From the NCBI RefSeq assembly GCF_051148895.1, contig NZ_CP154625.1, positions 2,170,001-2,234,000 of the forward strand: 64,000 nucleotides of DNA. Direction: 5' to 3'. Position 1 is the first letter of the stretch. Each line of letters starts with the position of its first letter. The position numbers and the translations under genes were made by a program. The stretch is from Terrisporobacter vanillatitrophus. Lineage in GTDB: Bacteria; Bacillota; Clostridia; Peptostreptococcales; Peptostreptococcaceae. Shown here piece after piece: positions 17,161-25,967 of the stretch. The notes under the pieces were generated by a model. It searched no databases. It was not told the DNA's origin and saw only the letters and a list, made by a program, of their open reading frames with translations.

Positions 17161-17200
17161 AGTAACAACTATTTTGGTCTATTCCCAAATAGTTGCTACT
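17161..17200. terminator. Bidirectional-type hairpin between convergent genes
   Basis: AGTAACAACTATTTTGG / CCCAAATAGTTGCTACT is a long stem with few mismatches between the catalase and the minus-strand gene at 17265. T-runs are weak on both sides. Confidence 0.5.
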
Positions 17201-17264
17201 TGTAAGTTTTAGTTAACTTCTTTAAGGATGTAAATACCAAACATTAAAGAACAATTATCAAATT

Positions 17265-18161
17265 TTATTTTTTCAACTCACTAAAGGCTTTTAATATTTT
17301 ATCTATATTTTCCTTTGTATAATCAAACTCTCCATCTATAGTTAATACACTATCTTCATACAAAATAATACGTTCCTTATTTTCACCTACAAATAATTTC
17401 TTTGCACCCCAATTTTTAAACTCTGCTGAATTACTGTCTTCTTTAAATAAACTATAGTCCCTTAGTTCATTATAAAGACTATCAAAGCCTTTGTCTAAAA
17501 TCCATTTATAATCACTTGAAAAATACTCTATATCCAAATAGCCTTTCTCTATTCGATCAGTATAATACTTTTTGTCAATAGTATGGTAAATAGTCTGCTT
17601 AAAATAAATATCCTCTGCAAATATTGTTTTTCTTCTATCTAATGAGTTATCTATTTCACCTGCAATTTTATCATTTAACTCTGTTAAATTTAAGTTAACA
17701 TTTGGCGCATCCTCTTTCAATAAAACATTTGCACCAATTGTTGTAATTAATCCTATAAGTAATAAAAATAATAAAGTAATTGATCCTACTCTTTCACACT
17801 TCATTTTTCTTTTTACTAACTTTATTGGTATTATGTACTCATTCTTATCATCATGTATATTAACTCTATATTTAAATAAATAATATATTTGTCCAATACA
17901 TACTATTAAAAATGTTATAATAAATAAGACAGAAAAAAATAACATAAAAATTCTCCAGTAACTTGTTACTGTATAGTAAAAGTTTACTTTGTAATCTTCA
18001 TGAATGTTCATAATAAAAATTGGATACATTACAAAATATATAAAGTTAATAGATAATCCATTTTTCATAAAAGTTTTAAAATACTTTCCTTTTGATTTTT
18101 CTTTTTCAAACATTAAGTTTTCACTATCTTCACTCTTTAGCTCCCATTTATAATTCTTCAT
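17265..18161 (-). CDS. Hypothetical membrane protein, three to four helices
   Basis: Protein of 298 aa. Hydrophobic segments lie near 33-52, 68-95 and 128-148. A C-terminal half of about 150 residues is probably extracytoplasmic (Tyr/Asp/Glu-rich, with IDKKYYTDRIEKGYLDIEYF). No family was recognised. The start is the ATG at 18161; upstream sequence offers GGGGGAGGAAAT some distance away. Monocistronic. Confidence 0.6.
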   Translation of the reverse strand: MKNYKWELKSEDSENLMFEKEKSKGKYFKTFMKNGLSINFIYFVMYPIFIMNIHEDYKVNFYYTVTSYWRIFMLFFSVLFIITFLIVCIGQIYYLFKYRVNIHDDKNEYIIPIKLVKRKMKCERVGSITLLFLLLIGLITTIGANVLLKEDAPNVNLNLTELNDKIAGEIDNSLDRRKTIFAEDIYFKQTIYHTIDKKYYTDRIEKGYLDIEYFSSDYKWILDKGFDSLYNELRDYSLFKEDSNSAEFKNWGAKKLFVGENKERIILYEDSVLTIDGEFDYTKENIDKILKAFSELKK

Positions 18162-18268
18162 TTGTTTTATATAGATTTCAATAGGACTTTTTCTTTTATT
18201 TCTTATTATTTCCTCCCCCTAACATGATTAAGAATTTATTTAAACAAATTTTTTAATTTTTAATACAT

Positions 18269-19084
18269 TTATCCTATCCAAGATATTAAGTATTTAAATT
18301 TATCCCTTTCTTTCTCATTAAGCAATTTAAACTCACCTTTAAGCCCTTTTTCTTTAGCAGTTAAGTGAAAATGACATAAAGCAATACCCATATCAATTTG
18401 ACTCATTTCTATTTTACCTTCATTGTATATATGAAAATTACTATTTTCTTTTACTATCCTCCAAGGCTGTTTATTCACAGCAGATGGACCTAATCTCACA
18501 TTCTCCAAAACTTCCCCAAACTCCCCTGCCTCTTCATAAATCAGCGGTGTATTAAAATTATCCTTAAAAAATATGTCATTAAATTCTTTTCTTTTGTTTG
18601 TATTACCGCCAAATACTTTAGCAATAAAGGATTTCTTTTCAGCTTCAATACCTACTGGAGATACTATTGGCAAAACTTCATTATTCTTTAAATCTATGGT
18701 TTTTGCAAATTTCCCTTTATTAAAAGTTCCACCTAACCATACAGTTCCTAAACTTAGTGAAGTACAGTATAATACTACTTTTTCAAATAAGTATCCTAAA
18801 TCATAAAGTCCCATTTCACTTTTATCATAAGCTGCTGTTAAATAATAAGTAGCTCCTTTTATAACTCCATATGTTCCTAATTTCGTCTCTTTATCATCGT
18901 CATTTTTTTCAATTAAATTAACTCTTATTTTTCCACCAAATATTCCTTCACTATTATTAATCTCTTTTAAGTAAGATTCTATTTTCTCTATAATATCCTT
19001 TGATAATTCAACATTTTTGTAAGTTCTTACTGAATGTCTATATTTTATTATTTCTGTAATTGATTTGTTAAAAGTATTATTCAT
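18269..19084 (-). CDS. Nitroreductase family protein, TM1586-type
   Basis: Predicted flavin oxidoreductase of 271 aa. The N-terminal IIKYRHSVRTYKN is the nitroreductase FMN-binding signature, and LGTVWLGGTFNKG and GPSAVNKQPWRIV follow in order. Length and motifs agree with the putative TM nitroreductase family (PF14512), in which two nitroreductase halves are fused. The substrate is unknown. The start follows AGGAGAGAAAATTAAT. Confidence 0.85.
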   Translation of the reverse strand: MNNTFNKSITEIIKYRHSVRTYKNVELSKDIIEKIESYLKEINNSEGIFGGKIRVNLIEKNDDDKETKLGTYGVIKGATYYLTAAYDKSEMGLYDLGYLFEKVVLYCTSLSLGTVWLGGTFNKGKFAKTIDLKNNEVLPIVSPVGIEAEKKSFIAKVFGGNTNKRKEFNDIFFKDNFNTPLIYEEAGEFGEVLENVRLGPSAVNKQPWRIVKENSNFHIYNEGKIEMSQIDMGIALCHFHLTAKEKGLKGEFKLLNEKERDKFKYLISWIG

Positions 19085-19323
19085 ATTAATTTTCTCTCCT
19101 CTTCTTCATATATTCCCCATACTTCAATATAACTTATTCTAATTATAACACAAAGAAAAAATAAGAATTCTATCATGCTAATCAAATTTAACACTTCTAT
19201 AATAAATAAATGTAGTATAATTTTTTATATCTCATAATTGTTAATAATTTGTAAGAAAAGTTTCAACAATAGGGAATAATGAAATTAAAAGAATTTTAAT
19301 AAAAATGGAGGAGTGTAATATTT

Positions 19324-19569
19324 ATGAAATCACCCGGTATGATATCCATAGTTTTAGGAATAATAATTATTATTTTTACAGCAGTAGAATACTATAAAGG
19401 AAAAACTGAAAAAATAAATTTATTTGTAGATATAGGAAGCGGTATTTTTATTGTAACCCTTGGGTTGTTGCTATTACTTAATATAATCCCTAGCAAATAC
19501 ATATCATTTATTGTTTTTCCAGCAATGATTATATATTTTCTTATTGACCAAAAAATTAAGAATAAGTAA
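19324..19569 (+). CDS. Small membrane protein
   Basis: Protein of 81 aa with three hydrophobic helices (about 5-20, 32-50, 56-72) and a basic C-terminus. The start is well supported by GGAGGAGTGTAATATTT. Function unknown; no family recognised. Confidence 0.6.
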   Translation: MKSPGMISIVLGIIIIIFTAVEYYKGKTEKINLFVDIGSGIFIVTLGLLLLLNIIPSKYISFIVFPAMIIYFLIDQKIKNK

Positions 19570-19618
19570 ATTTTTTATTTGGAGTATATAAAATAATAAA
19601 GTTACATAATATTTAATA

Positions 19619-19757
19619 AGCTACAATTTATTTATCAACGGTGGATATTTATTGAATATAAAATCCAACCATAGATACTATCAATAGGCCTTAGGGTAGT
19701 GAGAGTCAAGAACTCATTTTGTTTAGGGCTACTTTCTAAATAAATAAATTGTAGTTT
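19619..19757. ncRNA. Candidate structured RNA, family unknown
   Basis: A perfect 15-bp closing stem, CTACAATTTATTTAT (19621-19635) with ATAAATAAATTGTAG (19740-19754), encloses about 104 nt that are less AT-rich than the surroundings. Inside are a hairpin with GGTGGAT/ATCCAACC arms (19640-19670), and GTAG-TGAG / CTCA-CTAC pairings around GGTAGTGAGAGTCAAGAACTC (about 19694-19733). No open frame covers it. Strand is uncertain. I could not match it to a known riboswitch or RNA family from memory. It ends 13 bp before the IS element. Confidence 0.4.
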
Positions 19758-19842
19758 CATATATAAAGGGTGTATCAAAATGTACTGAGACCCAAAAGTT
19801 GGACTTTATACTGGAGTGATGTTTCATTCCAGTATTTTTATT

Positions 19843-20652
19843 TTATGCAGCTTTTAATTCATATTTCATTCTATAATTTACTGGACTATTCCAGTTTAAT
19901 TTTTCCTTAATTCTTTCATTATTATAATAGTTAATATATTTTTTTATTGCTATTTCTAACTCTTCAAAACTTCTATAGATTTTTCCATAATACATTTCTT
20001 GTTTAATTATGCCAAAGAAATTTTCCATGGGAGAATTATCAAGGCATGTTCCTTTTCGAGACATACTTTGAAATATTTTATTATCTTTAAGTATATTTGT
20101 ATACTGCTTCATTTGATATATCCATCCTTGATCTGAATGAAAAGTTCTTCGATAAGGACAGTCACTTGTAATAATAATAGCTTCATCCAAAGCATAATTT
20201 ACAGACTTGAAATCTGGCCTTTCTGATAAACTATATGATAAAATTTCACCATTAAACATGTCTAAAAATGGATCTAAATATGCTTTTTTTATAGTTAATC
20301 TACCGTTTTTATTAGTTTCATATATTTTAAATTCCGTTGTATCAGTTGTTATCTTTTGATGTGGAATTGATGTATTAAATCTTCTATTAATTCTATTTTT
20401 AGCTACTTTTCCAATTGTACCTTTATATGAATTATACTTACGTGATTTATGAGAAAATGATATACACTTAAGCTCCAGTTTTTTCATAAGTCTCCTAACT
20501 TTCTTTTGATTAATAACAATACCAGAATTTTTTAATGTAGATGTAATTCGGCGATAGCCATAATTCTTGTCATTATCTTTGAAGATTTTTTTGATTTTTC
20601 CTTCAAGTTCTTCATCTGGATTTTCATCTTCAAATCTTTTTTGCCAATACAT
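19843..20652 (-). CDS. IS3-family transposase OrfB (integrase catalytic core)
   Basis: DDE recombinase of at least 269 aa. An HTH_21-like segment (DKNYGYRRITSTLKNSGI) precedes the rve core. The catalytic residues are in TTDTTEF, FHSDQGW and SPMENFFG (spacing D-D-35-E-like). The same frame stays open upstream of the first ATG (20652) to beyond the OrfA stop, reading KYEAKIIYDLRKEF. The functional product is therefore probably an OrfA-OrfB fusion made by -1 frameshifting in the A-rich overlap near 20725-20745. Confidence 0.92.
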   Translation of the reverse strand: MYWQKRFEDENPDEELEGKIKKIFKDNDKNYGYRRITSTLKNSGIVINQKKVRRLMKKLELKCISFSHKSRKYNSYKGTIGKVAKNRINRRFNTSIPHQKITTDTTEFKIYETNKNGRLTIKKAYLDPFLDMFNGEILSYSLSERPDFKSVNYALDEAIIITSDCPYRRTFHSDQGWIYQMKQYTNILKDNKIFQSMSRKGTCLDNSPMENFFGIIKQEMYYGKIYRSFEELEIAIKKYINYYNNERIKEKLNWNSPVNYRMKYELKAA

Positions 20653-20723
20653 ATATGTTGATTTAGGAAACTTCGTAGCTTCAAGGATAATAGATAATTT
20701 AAATTCTTTACGAAGATCATAGA

Positions 20724-21245
20724 TTATTTTTGCTTCGTATTTGTTTTTAACCTTTCTGGAATATTCATCCCTGAAGCACGCAGCTTTTTTAGAAAAGCAA
20801 GCTCCGCTTTTAGTAATTCATTTTCACGTTCTAATTCTTGTTCTCTTGTTAGTTTTTCTTCTTTTTTATTTTTATTCATAGGTGGCATTCCTTTCCTTTT
20901 AGACAATTCGTCAACACCACCATTTGAAAATTTCTGCATCCATGCTGATACAAGTGTACTATTATTAATTCCGAAATGGTTAGCGACTTCTTGTGCACTA
21001 TACTTAGTTATAATCATATAGTTTACAACATCAAGTTTAAGTTGTACAGGATAAGAAGTCTGCTTTTTCTTTGTTTTTAATGCATCTTTACCAAGAGACT
21101 TATATACACTCACCCATCTTTGAATTTGTGAAATGTTTGGAATTCCATATTGCCTTGCTATTGATTTATACCCACCTTCTCCATTTAAATATGCTGTTAC
21201 AACTTTTAATTTAAAGTCGTAATTATATTTAACCATAAAAAACAC
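20724..21245 (-). CDS. IS3-family transposase OrfA (helix-turn-helix)
   Basis: DNA-binding protein of 173 aa. Two helix-turn-helix units are visible, GGYKSIARQYGIPNISQIQRW and YSAQEVANHFGINNSTLVSAW (each given in part of its motif), followed by a leucine-zipper-like coiled coil (ELERENELLKAELAFLKKL). It overlaps the -1 frame of OrfB. OrfA binds the IS ends and limits transposition in this family. Confidence 0.9.
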   Translation of the reverse strand: MFFMVKYNYDFKLKVVTAYLNGEGGYKSIARQYGIPNISQIQRWVSVYKSLGKDALKTKKKQTSYPVQLKLDVVNYMIITKYSAQEVANHFGINNSTLVSAWMQKFSNGGVDELSKRKGMPPMNKNKKEEKLTREQELERENELLKAELAFLKKLRASGMNIPERLKTNTKQK

Positions 21246-21328
21246 CCCAATCGTTAGAATCTTGGTCCAACAATTGGGGCGCAGTACAAAATTGATACAC
21301 CCTTCTGTTTTAGAATTTTATTTTATAT

Positions 21329-22621
21329 CTAAGCAAGTGCCACTTGCTCTTCTTCTTCATAACTTTCAAATACTTCTTTATCTAAATCTCCATTTTGATG
21401 AGCAACTATAGCAGTACAAACAGCATCTCCTGTTATATTTACAGCAGTTCTAGTCATATCAAGTATTCTATCTATACCCATAATTAATGCTATACCTTCC
21501 ACTGGAAGTCCTACAGAGTTAAACACCATAGAAAGAGTTATTAAACCAACACCTGGAACTCCTGCTGTACCTATTGATGCCAATGTAGCTGTTGCAATAA
21601 CAGTTAAATAATCAACAAATGTTAAATTCACATGGAATGCCTGAGCAACGAATATAACTGCTACACCTTGCATTATTGCTGTACCATCCATATTTACAGT
21701 AGCTCCTAGTGGTATAGTAAATGAAGATATTTTCTTATTTATTCCAACCTTTTTCTCTAAAGTATCAATTGACATTGGTATTGTAGCATTTGACGTTGCT
21801 GTAGAAAATGCAAATCCCATAACTGGTGCAAATTTCTTTATAAATTTAACTGGATTTAACCCTGTAAATCCTTTAAATAATAACATGTAAACAACAAAAC
21901 ATTGTAAACCAAGTGCAAAGAACACGCTAAACATATATTTTAACATTGGCACAAAAGCATCGAATCCTATGTTTGCAAATGTTTTAGATATTAAGCAAAA
22001 AACACCTATTGGAGCAACCTTCATAACTATCATTGTCATTTCCATCATTACATCGTTAAATTGTGCAAAAAATTTAGATACCACATCTACTTTTTTACCT
22101 AATTTTGCAAGTATTATACCAACTAATATGGCAAATAAAATTATTTGAAGCATATTTCCTTCTGCTAAGCCTTGTAAAGGGTTTTTAGGTATTATATTTA
22201 ATAAAGTATCAGCAAGACCAGTAGTTTCTGCTATAGTAGTTTCCGCTTGTTCTATAGCCGATATATCAAGACCTATTCCTGGATTAACCACCTTCCCCAC
22301 AGATAAAGCAACTGTTATAGCAAGAGCAGTAGTTATTAAATAAAATCCTATAGTTTTAATTCCTACTTTTCCTAGAGTTTTTGTATCCCCAATAGCTGAT
22401 GCTCCACATACTAAAGAACAAAATACTAAAGGAACAACAAGCATTTGCATTAATCTTAAGAATCCGTTTCCTATTATATAAAATACTCCATCTATTAAGA
22501 TCTTATCTCTAAAAGTACTAGCCGGTACAAAATAATGTAGAATTATACCAAATATTGCACCTAATATTAATGATATAAAAATTTTCGTTGTTAAGTTGAA
22601 TTTTTTCTTTGTATTCTCCAT
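21329..22621 (-). CDS. Dicarboxylate/amino acid:cation symporter (DAACS family)
   Basis: Membrane symporter for glutamate, aspartate or C4-dicarboxylates. The best start is the ATG at 22621, with GGAGG five bases upstream, giving 430 aa; the longer frame from 22669 has no ribosome site. Family hallmarks are present: the serine-rich re-entrant loop (FAFSTATSNATIPMS), the sodium-site motif NMDGTAIMQ, and the second hairpin TLASIGTAGVPGVG. About eight membrane helices. It is monocistronic; the IS element inserted downstream of it, so expression is probably unaffected. Confidence 0.92.
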   Translation of the reverse strand: MENTKKKFNLTTKIFISLILGAIFGIILHYFVPASTFRDKILIDGVFYIIGNGFLRLMQMLVVPLVFCSLVCGASAIGDTKTLGKVGIKTIGFYLITTALAITVALSVGKVVNPGIGLDISAIEQAETTIAETTGLADTLLNIIPKNPLQGLAEGNMLQIILFAILVGIILAKLGKKVDVVSKFFAQFNDVMMEMTMIVMKVAPIGVFCLISKTFANIGFDAFVPMLKYMFSVFFALGLQCFVVYMLLFKGFTGLNPVKFIKKFAPVMGFAFSTATSNATIPMSIDTLEKKVGINKKISSFTIPLGATVNMDGTAIMQGVAVIFVAQAFHVNLTFVDYLTVIATATLASIGTAGVPGVGLITLSMVFNSVGLPVEGIALIMGIDRILDMTRTAVNITGDAVCTAIVAHQNGDLDKEVFESYEEEEQVALA

Positions 22622-22863
22622 CTCTGCCTCCATTTTTATTAGAATTTTAATAGTCATAATATTTATCATTTAATCAATTGCAAGTTTAAATAAACCGTAT
22701 TCATTCATTATGACATTTTTCATTCATTTCTCTTTTATTATGATGTTATTCTCGGCATTTCATGTGTGTCCGAGTTCTTTATTAATGTAATTATAACAGA
22801 AAATGAAATATTGTAAATATGAATATCTATATTCAGAATATTCAGTTTTTTATTATGAGCAAT

Positions 22864-22894
22864 AAAAAACAGAGATTTCACATCTCTGCTTTTT
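22864..22894 (-). terminator. Terminator of the DUF5714 gene
   Basis: AAAACAGAGAT-ttcac-ATCTCTGCTTTTT: perfect stem with A and T runs on both sides, so it can act in both directions. Confidence 0.85.
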
Positions 22895-22906
22895 ACTTTC
22901 AAATTT

Positions 22907-23617
22907 TCACTTCGGAAAATTCTTATTATAAAATGGACAATTTTCATGAAGGCACTCTTTATTGTAGTGAGATAAGGTGCATAATAAATCACTTCTCTCA
23001 AGTTCTATCCCCATATATTCTTTAGTCCATTCAATTGCTTCTAGAATCGCATGACGAGAAGTTCTTTTACAGCACCTAACTGCATTTTCTTGTGCTATTC
23101 TATTTATGGTTCTTGAAACTAGTTTCTGTGACTTATTCCAAGACATACTGTTAAGGGGCGAAGAATTAGTAACTATGCTACCATAAATTCCTGCACCAAC
23201 GGCTGCACCACAAGTCCCCCAAAAACCACAAATACCACCAGGAGCTTGTTTTCCTCTTTTTAAAGCGGTTTCAATAGCTGACCATAAATCAATAGTACCT
23301 CCACTATTTTTATATGCAGTCAATAAAACACAAGGGACAATACTATGATGTTCTGGTCCATGCATATTTACAGATTTTAAATTTTCTATTTGAGACAACA
23401 GTATCATTGGATTTGTTTCTTTAGAGTTCAGTAATAATTCAACAAATTCATTAGTATTAGTGTGACAATCATCGCAGACATAATGACCTTGACTACAAAT
23501 AGTTGATGAGATAAAATTTTTATTACAAATTGAACAGGTATGTGAGGCTTCTTTTTCAAGAATAATAATTGGTTCTCCACAAATCAAACATCCAGATTTA
23601 TGAAATCTTTCTTCCAT
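22907..23617 (-). CDS. DUF5714 domain protein, cysteine-rich
   Basis: Predicted cytoplasmic metal-binding protein of 236 aa. The N-terminus has three paired cysteines (CLICG, CSICN, CDDCH) like a zinc ribbon. The DUF5714 core has the hallmark GGICGFWGTCGAAVGAGI and MHGPEHH. The C-terminus contains paired Cys near CCKR and in CLHENCPF. The family is common in anaerobes and methanogens, and has no established function. Monocistronic. The start follows AAGGATGATTAT. Confidence 0.8.
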   Translation of the reverse strand: MEERFHKSGCLICGEPIIILEKEASHTCSICNKNFISSTICSQGHYVCDDCHTNTNEFVELLLNSKETNPMILLSQIENLKSVNMHGPEHHSIVPCVLLTAYKNSGGTIDLWSAIETALKRGKQAPGGICGFWGTCGAAVGAGIYGSIVTNSSPLNSMSWNKSQKLVSRTINRIAQENAVRCCKRTSRHAILEAIEWTKEYMGIELERSDLLCTLSHYNKECLHENCPFYNKNFPK

Positions 23618-23771
23618 AATATAATCATCCTTCCTTTATATATAATTACTTATAAAATTACATTTTTTGTAATAATTAATTTAATTGTAGCAGTAGAAAT
23701 TATAAAGGTCAAAATAACCTTGCTTTAGTTCAAAATAAAAAGATAGCTTTTAAATTATCTTTATAAATAGC

Positions 23772-23817
23772 CAAAGAGGTTTACTATAGTTAATATTGTG
23801 TAATAAACTCTTTTTTT
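23772..23817 (+). terminator. Hairpin with T7 run upstream of the subtilase gene
   Basis: AAAGAGGTTTA pairs with TAAACTCTTT (one bulge) and is followed by seven T on the plus strand, about 72 bp before the protease start. No plus-strand gene precedes it, so it may be a leader attenuator. Confidence 0.4.
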
Positions 23818-23889
23818 AGACAAAATTCTATTATTTACCAAATATTTTATTGTATAATATACTTAAATATTTAAAATTAGGGGGAGCAA

Positions 23890-25935
23890 ATGAATAAGTT
23901 AAGAAAAATAGCAATCACTTTGTCAATACTTACTTTTACTTTTATTTTTCTGAGAAATGCAACAACTATAGTAGATGCAGATTCACCACAAATGGAAAAA
24001 GTAGATAACTACGGCGATCTTTCCAGTGAATTATCAAATCTTATAGAAGAAAATCAAGAAAAGACGTCTTCAGACTCAAAGTATTCCAGTAAGCGTTTAA
24101 TTGTAAAATCAAAAATCTATAATTTAAATCTAGATAACTTTGGTGCAAAAGATATTATATCAGGCCCTGACAATTTATATTTTTTACAGTTTGATAACGA
24201 AAAATCAACAAAAGAAGCTTTTGAAAAACTTAATTCAAATATAAATGTAAAATATGTTGAACCTGATCTAGAATTGGAAATCGAAAATACACAAAGGGTT
24301 AATGAATATACTTTATCAAAAATCTCATTTAATTCTTGGGGTATTGAGCACCTTCAAATAGATAAGTATGCCAATTCTTTATCTAATACGTCAAAAGAAA
24401 TCACTGTAGGTGTAGTTGACTCTGGAATTGTAAACCATCCTTTTCTTAATAATAGAATTTTAGACAATGGTTGGGATTATTTGGACAATGATGACACTCC
24501 CAACGACCTAAACGGCCACGGCACTGCCATGGCTGGTGTACTTGTAGATTCTACACCAAATTTAAATGTTAAAATTTTGCCTGTAAAAACTTTTGGCAGT
24601 GACGGTAAAGGTAGTACATCCAATATAGCTCTAGGAATAATATACGCCGTAGACAATGGTGCTGATGTATTAAACTTAAGCTTTGGTGGAGCTCATCATT
24701 CTTTTTTACATGATGCCATAGAATATGCTCTTAAAAATAATGTGGTTGTCGTTACTTCAGCTGGAAACGATAGTGAAAATGTGTCTTATTCATGCCCAGC
24801 AGATATGGATTCAGTAATAGTTACTTCTGCTTCCACTCAATCAAATGAAATAGCATACTTTTCAAACTATGGCAACACAGTTGATGTGGCTGCACCAGGA
24901 TATGAAATATTAACTTGTTCTTATAAAGGTGGTTATACTAAAGAAAGCGGTACTTCTTTATCAGCTCCTCATATTTCTGCCATTGCTGCACTAATAAAGC
25001 TAGCTAATCCAAATATGACTCCTACAGAAGTTGAATCATTAATAATTTCAAGTACTGATGATTTCGGTGAAAAAGGTTGGGATAAATATTATGGATATGG
25101 AATTCCTAATATGAGTAAAGCGTTAACTTACCAAAAGATAAGTTTAAATAATAAATTAAAGTATAAAACTATTTCTTCTCAAGTTTATACAGGTAACTAT
25201 ATAAAGCCTGATTTGGGAGACTTATATTTATCAGAAACTAAATTAGTGAAAGGTGTAGATTACAAAGTAGAATATAGTAACAATAAGTCTGTAGGAACAG
25301 CTTCTATTAAAATAACAGGTCTTGGAAATTATTATGGTGAGCACACTGTTAAATTTAAAATTATACCTAAATCAGTTAATAGTTTTGATGTAGAAAGTTA
25401 TACCACATCACAGGTAACTCTTTCTTGTAAGCCTGTAAGAGAATCTTATGGTTATGCAATTTATAGATATAATTTTAAATCAAAAAAATATGATAGAATC
25501 GCCACAATAAAAGAAAATCCAAAATCTAATTCTGTTCGTTTTACTGACAAAAATAGAGCTTCAGGTACTATTTATAATTATAAAATCAGAGTAATTAAGA
25601 AAGTTAACAATGATTATTATTATAGTGCTTACTCCAAAGCTAGAGTTGTAACAAAATTATCTAAACCTTATATTACACTAAAATCATCTAAATCAAATGT
25701 TAATCTCTCTTGGAAAAAAGTTAACAAAGCAACTAAATATAAAATATATAGATCAACTTCTAAAAATGGTACATATCACTATATAGGTTATGCAAAAGGA
25801 AATAAAACTATATATACAGATAAAAAAGTAACTAAGGAAAGAACATATTATTACAAAGTAAGGGCTGTGAGAACTGACAATAAAAAAGATTATTACAGCT
25901 ATTACAGTACAATCAAAAGTATAAAAGTCAAATAA
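23890..25935 (+). CDS. Secreted subtilisin-like serine protease (S8) with C-terminal Fn3-like domains
   Basis: Extracellular endopeptidase of 681 aa. It has a signal peptide (about 1-31), an inhibitor-like propeptide (about 55-135), and a peptidase S8 domain (about 165-420). The catalytic triad is complete: Asp177 (VGVVDSGI), His210 (NGHGTAMAG) and Ser356 (SGTSLSAPH), with oxyanion Asn293. The remaining 260 residues contain an Ig-like YTG/YEVEYSNN-type segment and two fibronectin-III-like modules rich in Tyr and Lys. These look like binding domains. The start follows GGGGGAGC. A strong terminator follows. Confidence 0.95.
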   Translation: MNKLRKIAITLSILTFTFIFLRNATTIVDADSPQMEKVDNYGDLSSELSNLIEENQEKTSSDSKYSSKRLIVKSKIYNLNLDNFGAKDIISGPDNLYFLQFDNEKSTKEAFEKLNSNINVKYVEPDLELEIENTQRVNEYTLSKISFNSWGIEHLQIDKYANSLSNTSKEITVGVVDSGIVNHPFLNNRILDNGWDYLDNDDTPNDLNGHGTAMAGVLVDSTPNLNVKILPVKTFGSDGKGSTSNIALGIIYAVDNGADVLNLSFGGAHHSFLHDAIEYALKNNVVVVTSAGNDSENVSYSCPADMDSVIVTSASTQSNEIAYFSNYGNTVDVAAPGYEILTCSYKGGYTKESGTSLSAPHISAIAALIKLANPNMTPTEVESLIISSTDDFGEKGWDKYYGYGIPNMSKALTYQKISLNNKLKYKTISSQVYTGNYIKPDLGDLYLSETKLVKGVDYKVEYSNNKSVGTASIKITGLGNYYGEHTVKFKIIPKSVNSFDVESYTTSQVTLSCKPVRESYGYAIYRYNFKSKKYDRIATIKENPKSNSVRFTDKNRASGTIYNYKIRVIKKVNNDYYYSAYSKARVVTKLSKPYITLKSSKSNVNLSWKKVNKATKYKIYRSTSKNGTYHYIGYAKGNKTIYTDKKVTKERTYYYKVRAVRTDNKKDYYSYYSTIKSIKVK

Positions 25936-25967
25936 AAAATTACTGGGGTCTCCCAGTAATTTTTTTA
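25936..25967. terminator. Bidirectional terminator between the subtilase and CDF genes
   Basis: AAAATTACTGGG-gtct-CCCAGTAATTTTTTT is a perfect stem with T runs both ways. It overlaps the last codons of the convergent CDF gene. Confidence 0.9.

Larger units (their letters stand above)
19768..21302 (-). mobile_element. Complete IS3-family (IS150-like) insertion sequence, 1535 bp
   Basis: The ends are imperfect inverted repeats: GGGTGTATCAAAATGTACTG on the left, and on the right (reverse complement) GGGTGTATCAATTTTGTACTG; similarity continues to about 36 bp. Two overlapping minus-strand frames encode the DNA-binding OrfA and the DDE transposase OrfB. The family call follows from the two-ORF layout and DDE core. 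No clear target-site duplication is visible at the flanks. Both frames are intact, so the copy may be active. Confidence 0.9.
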
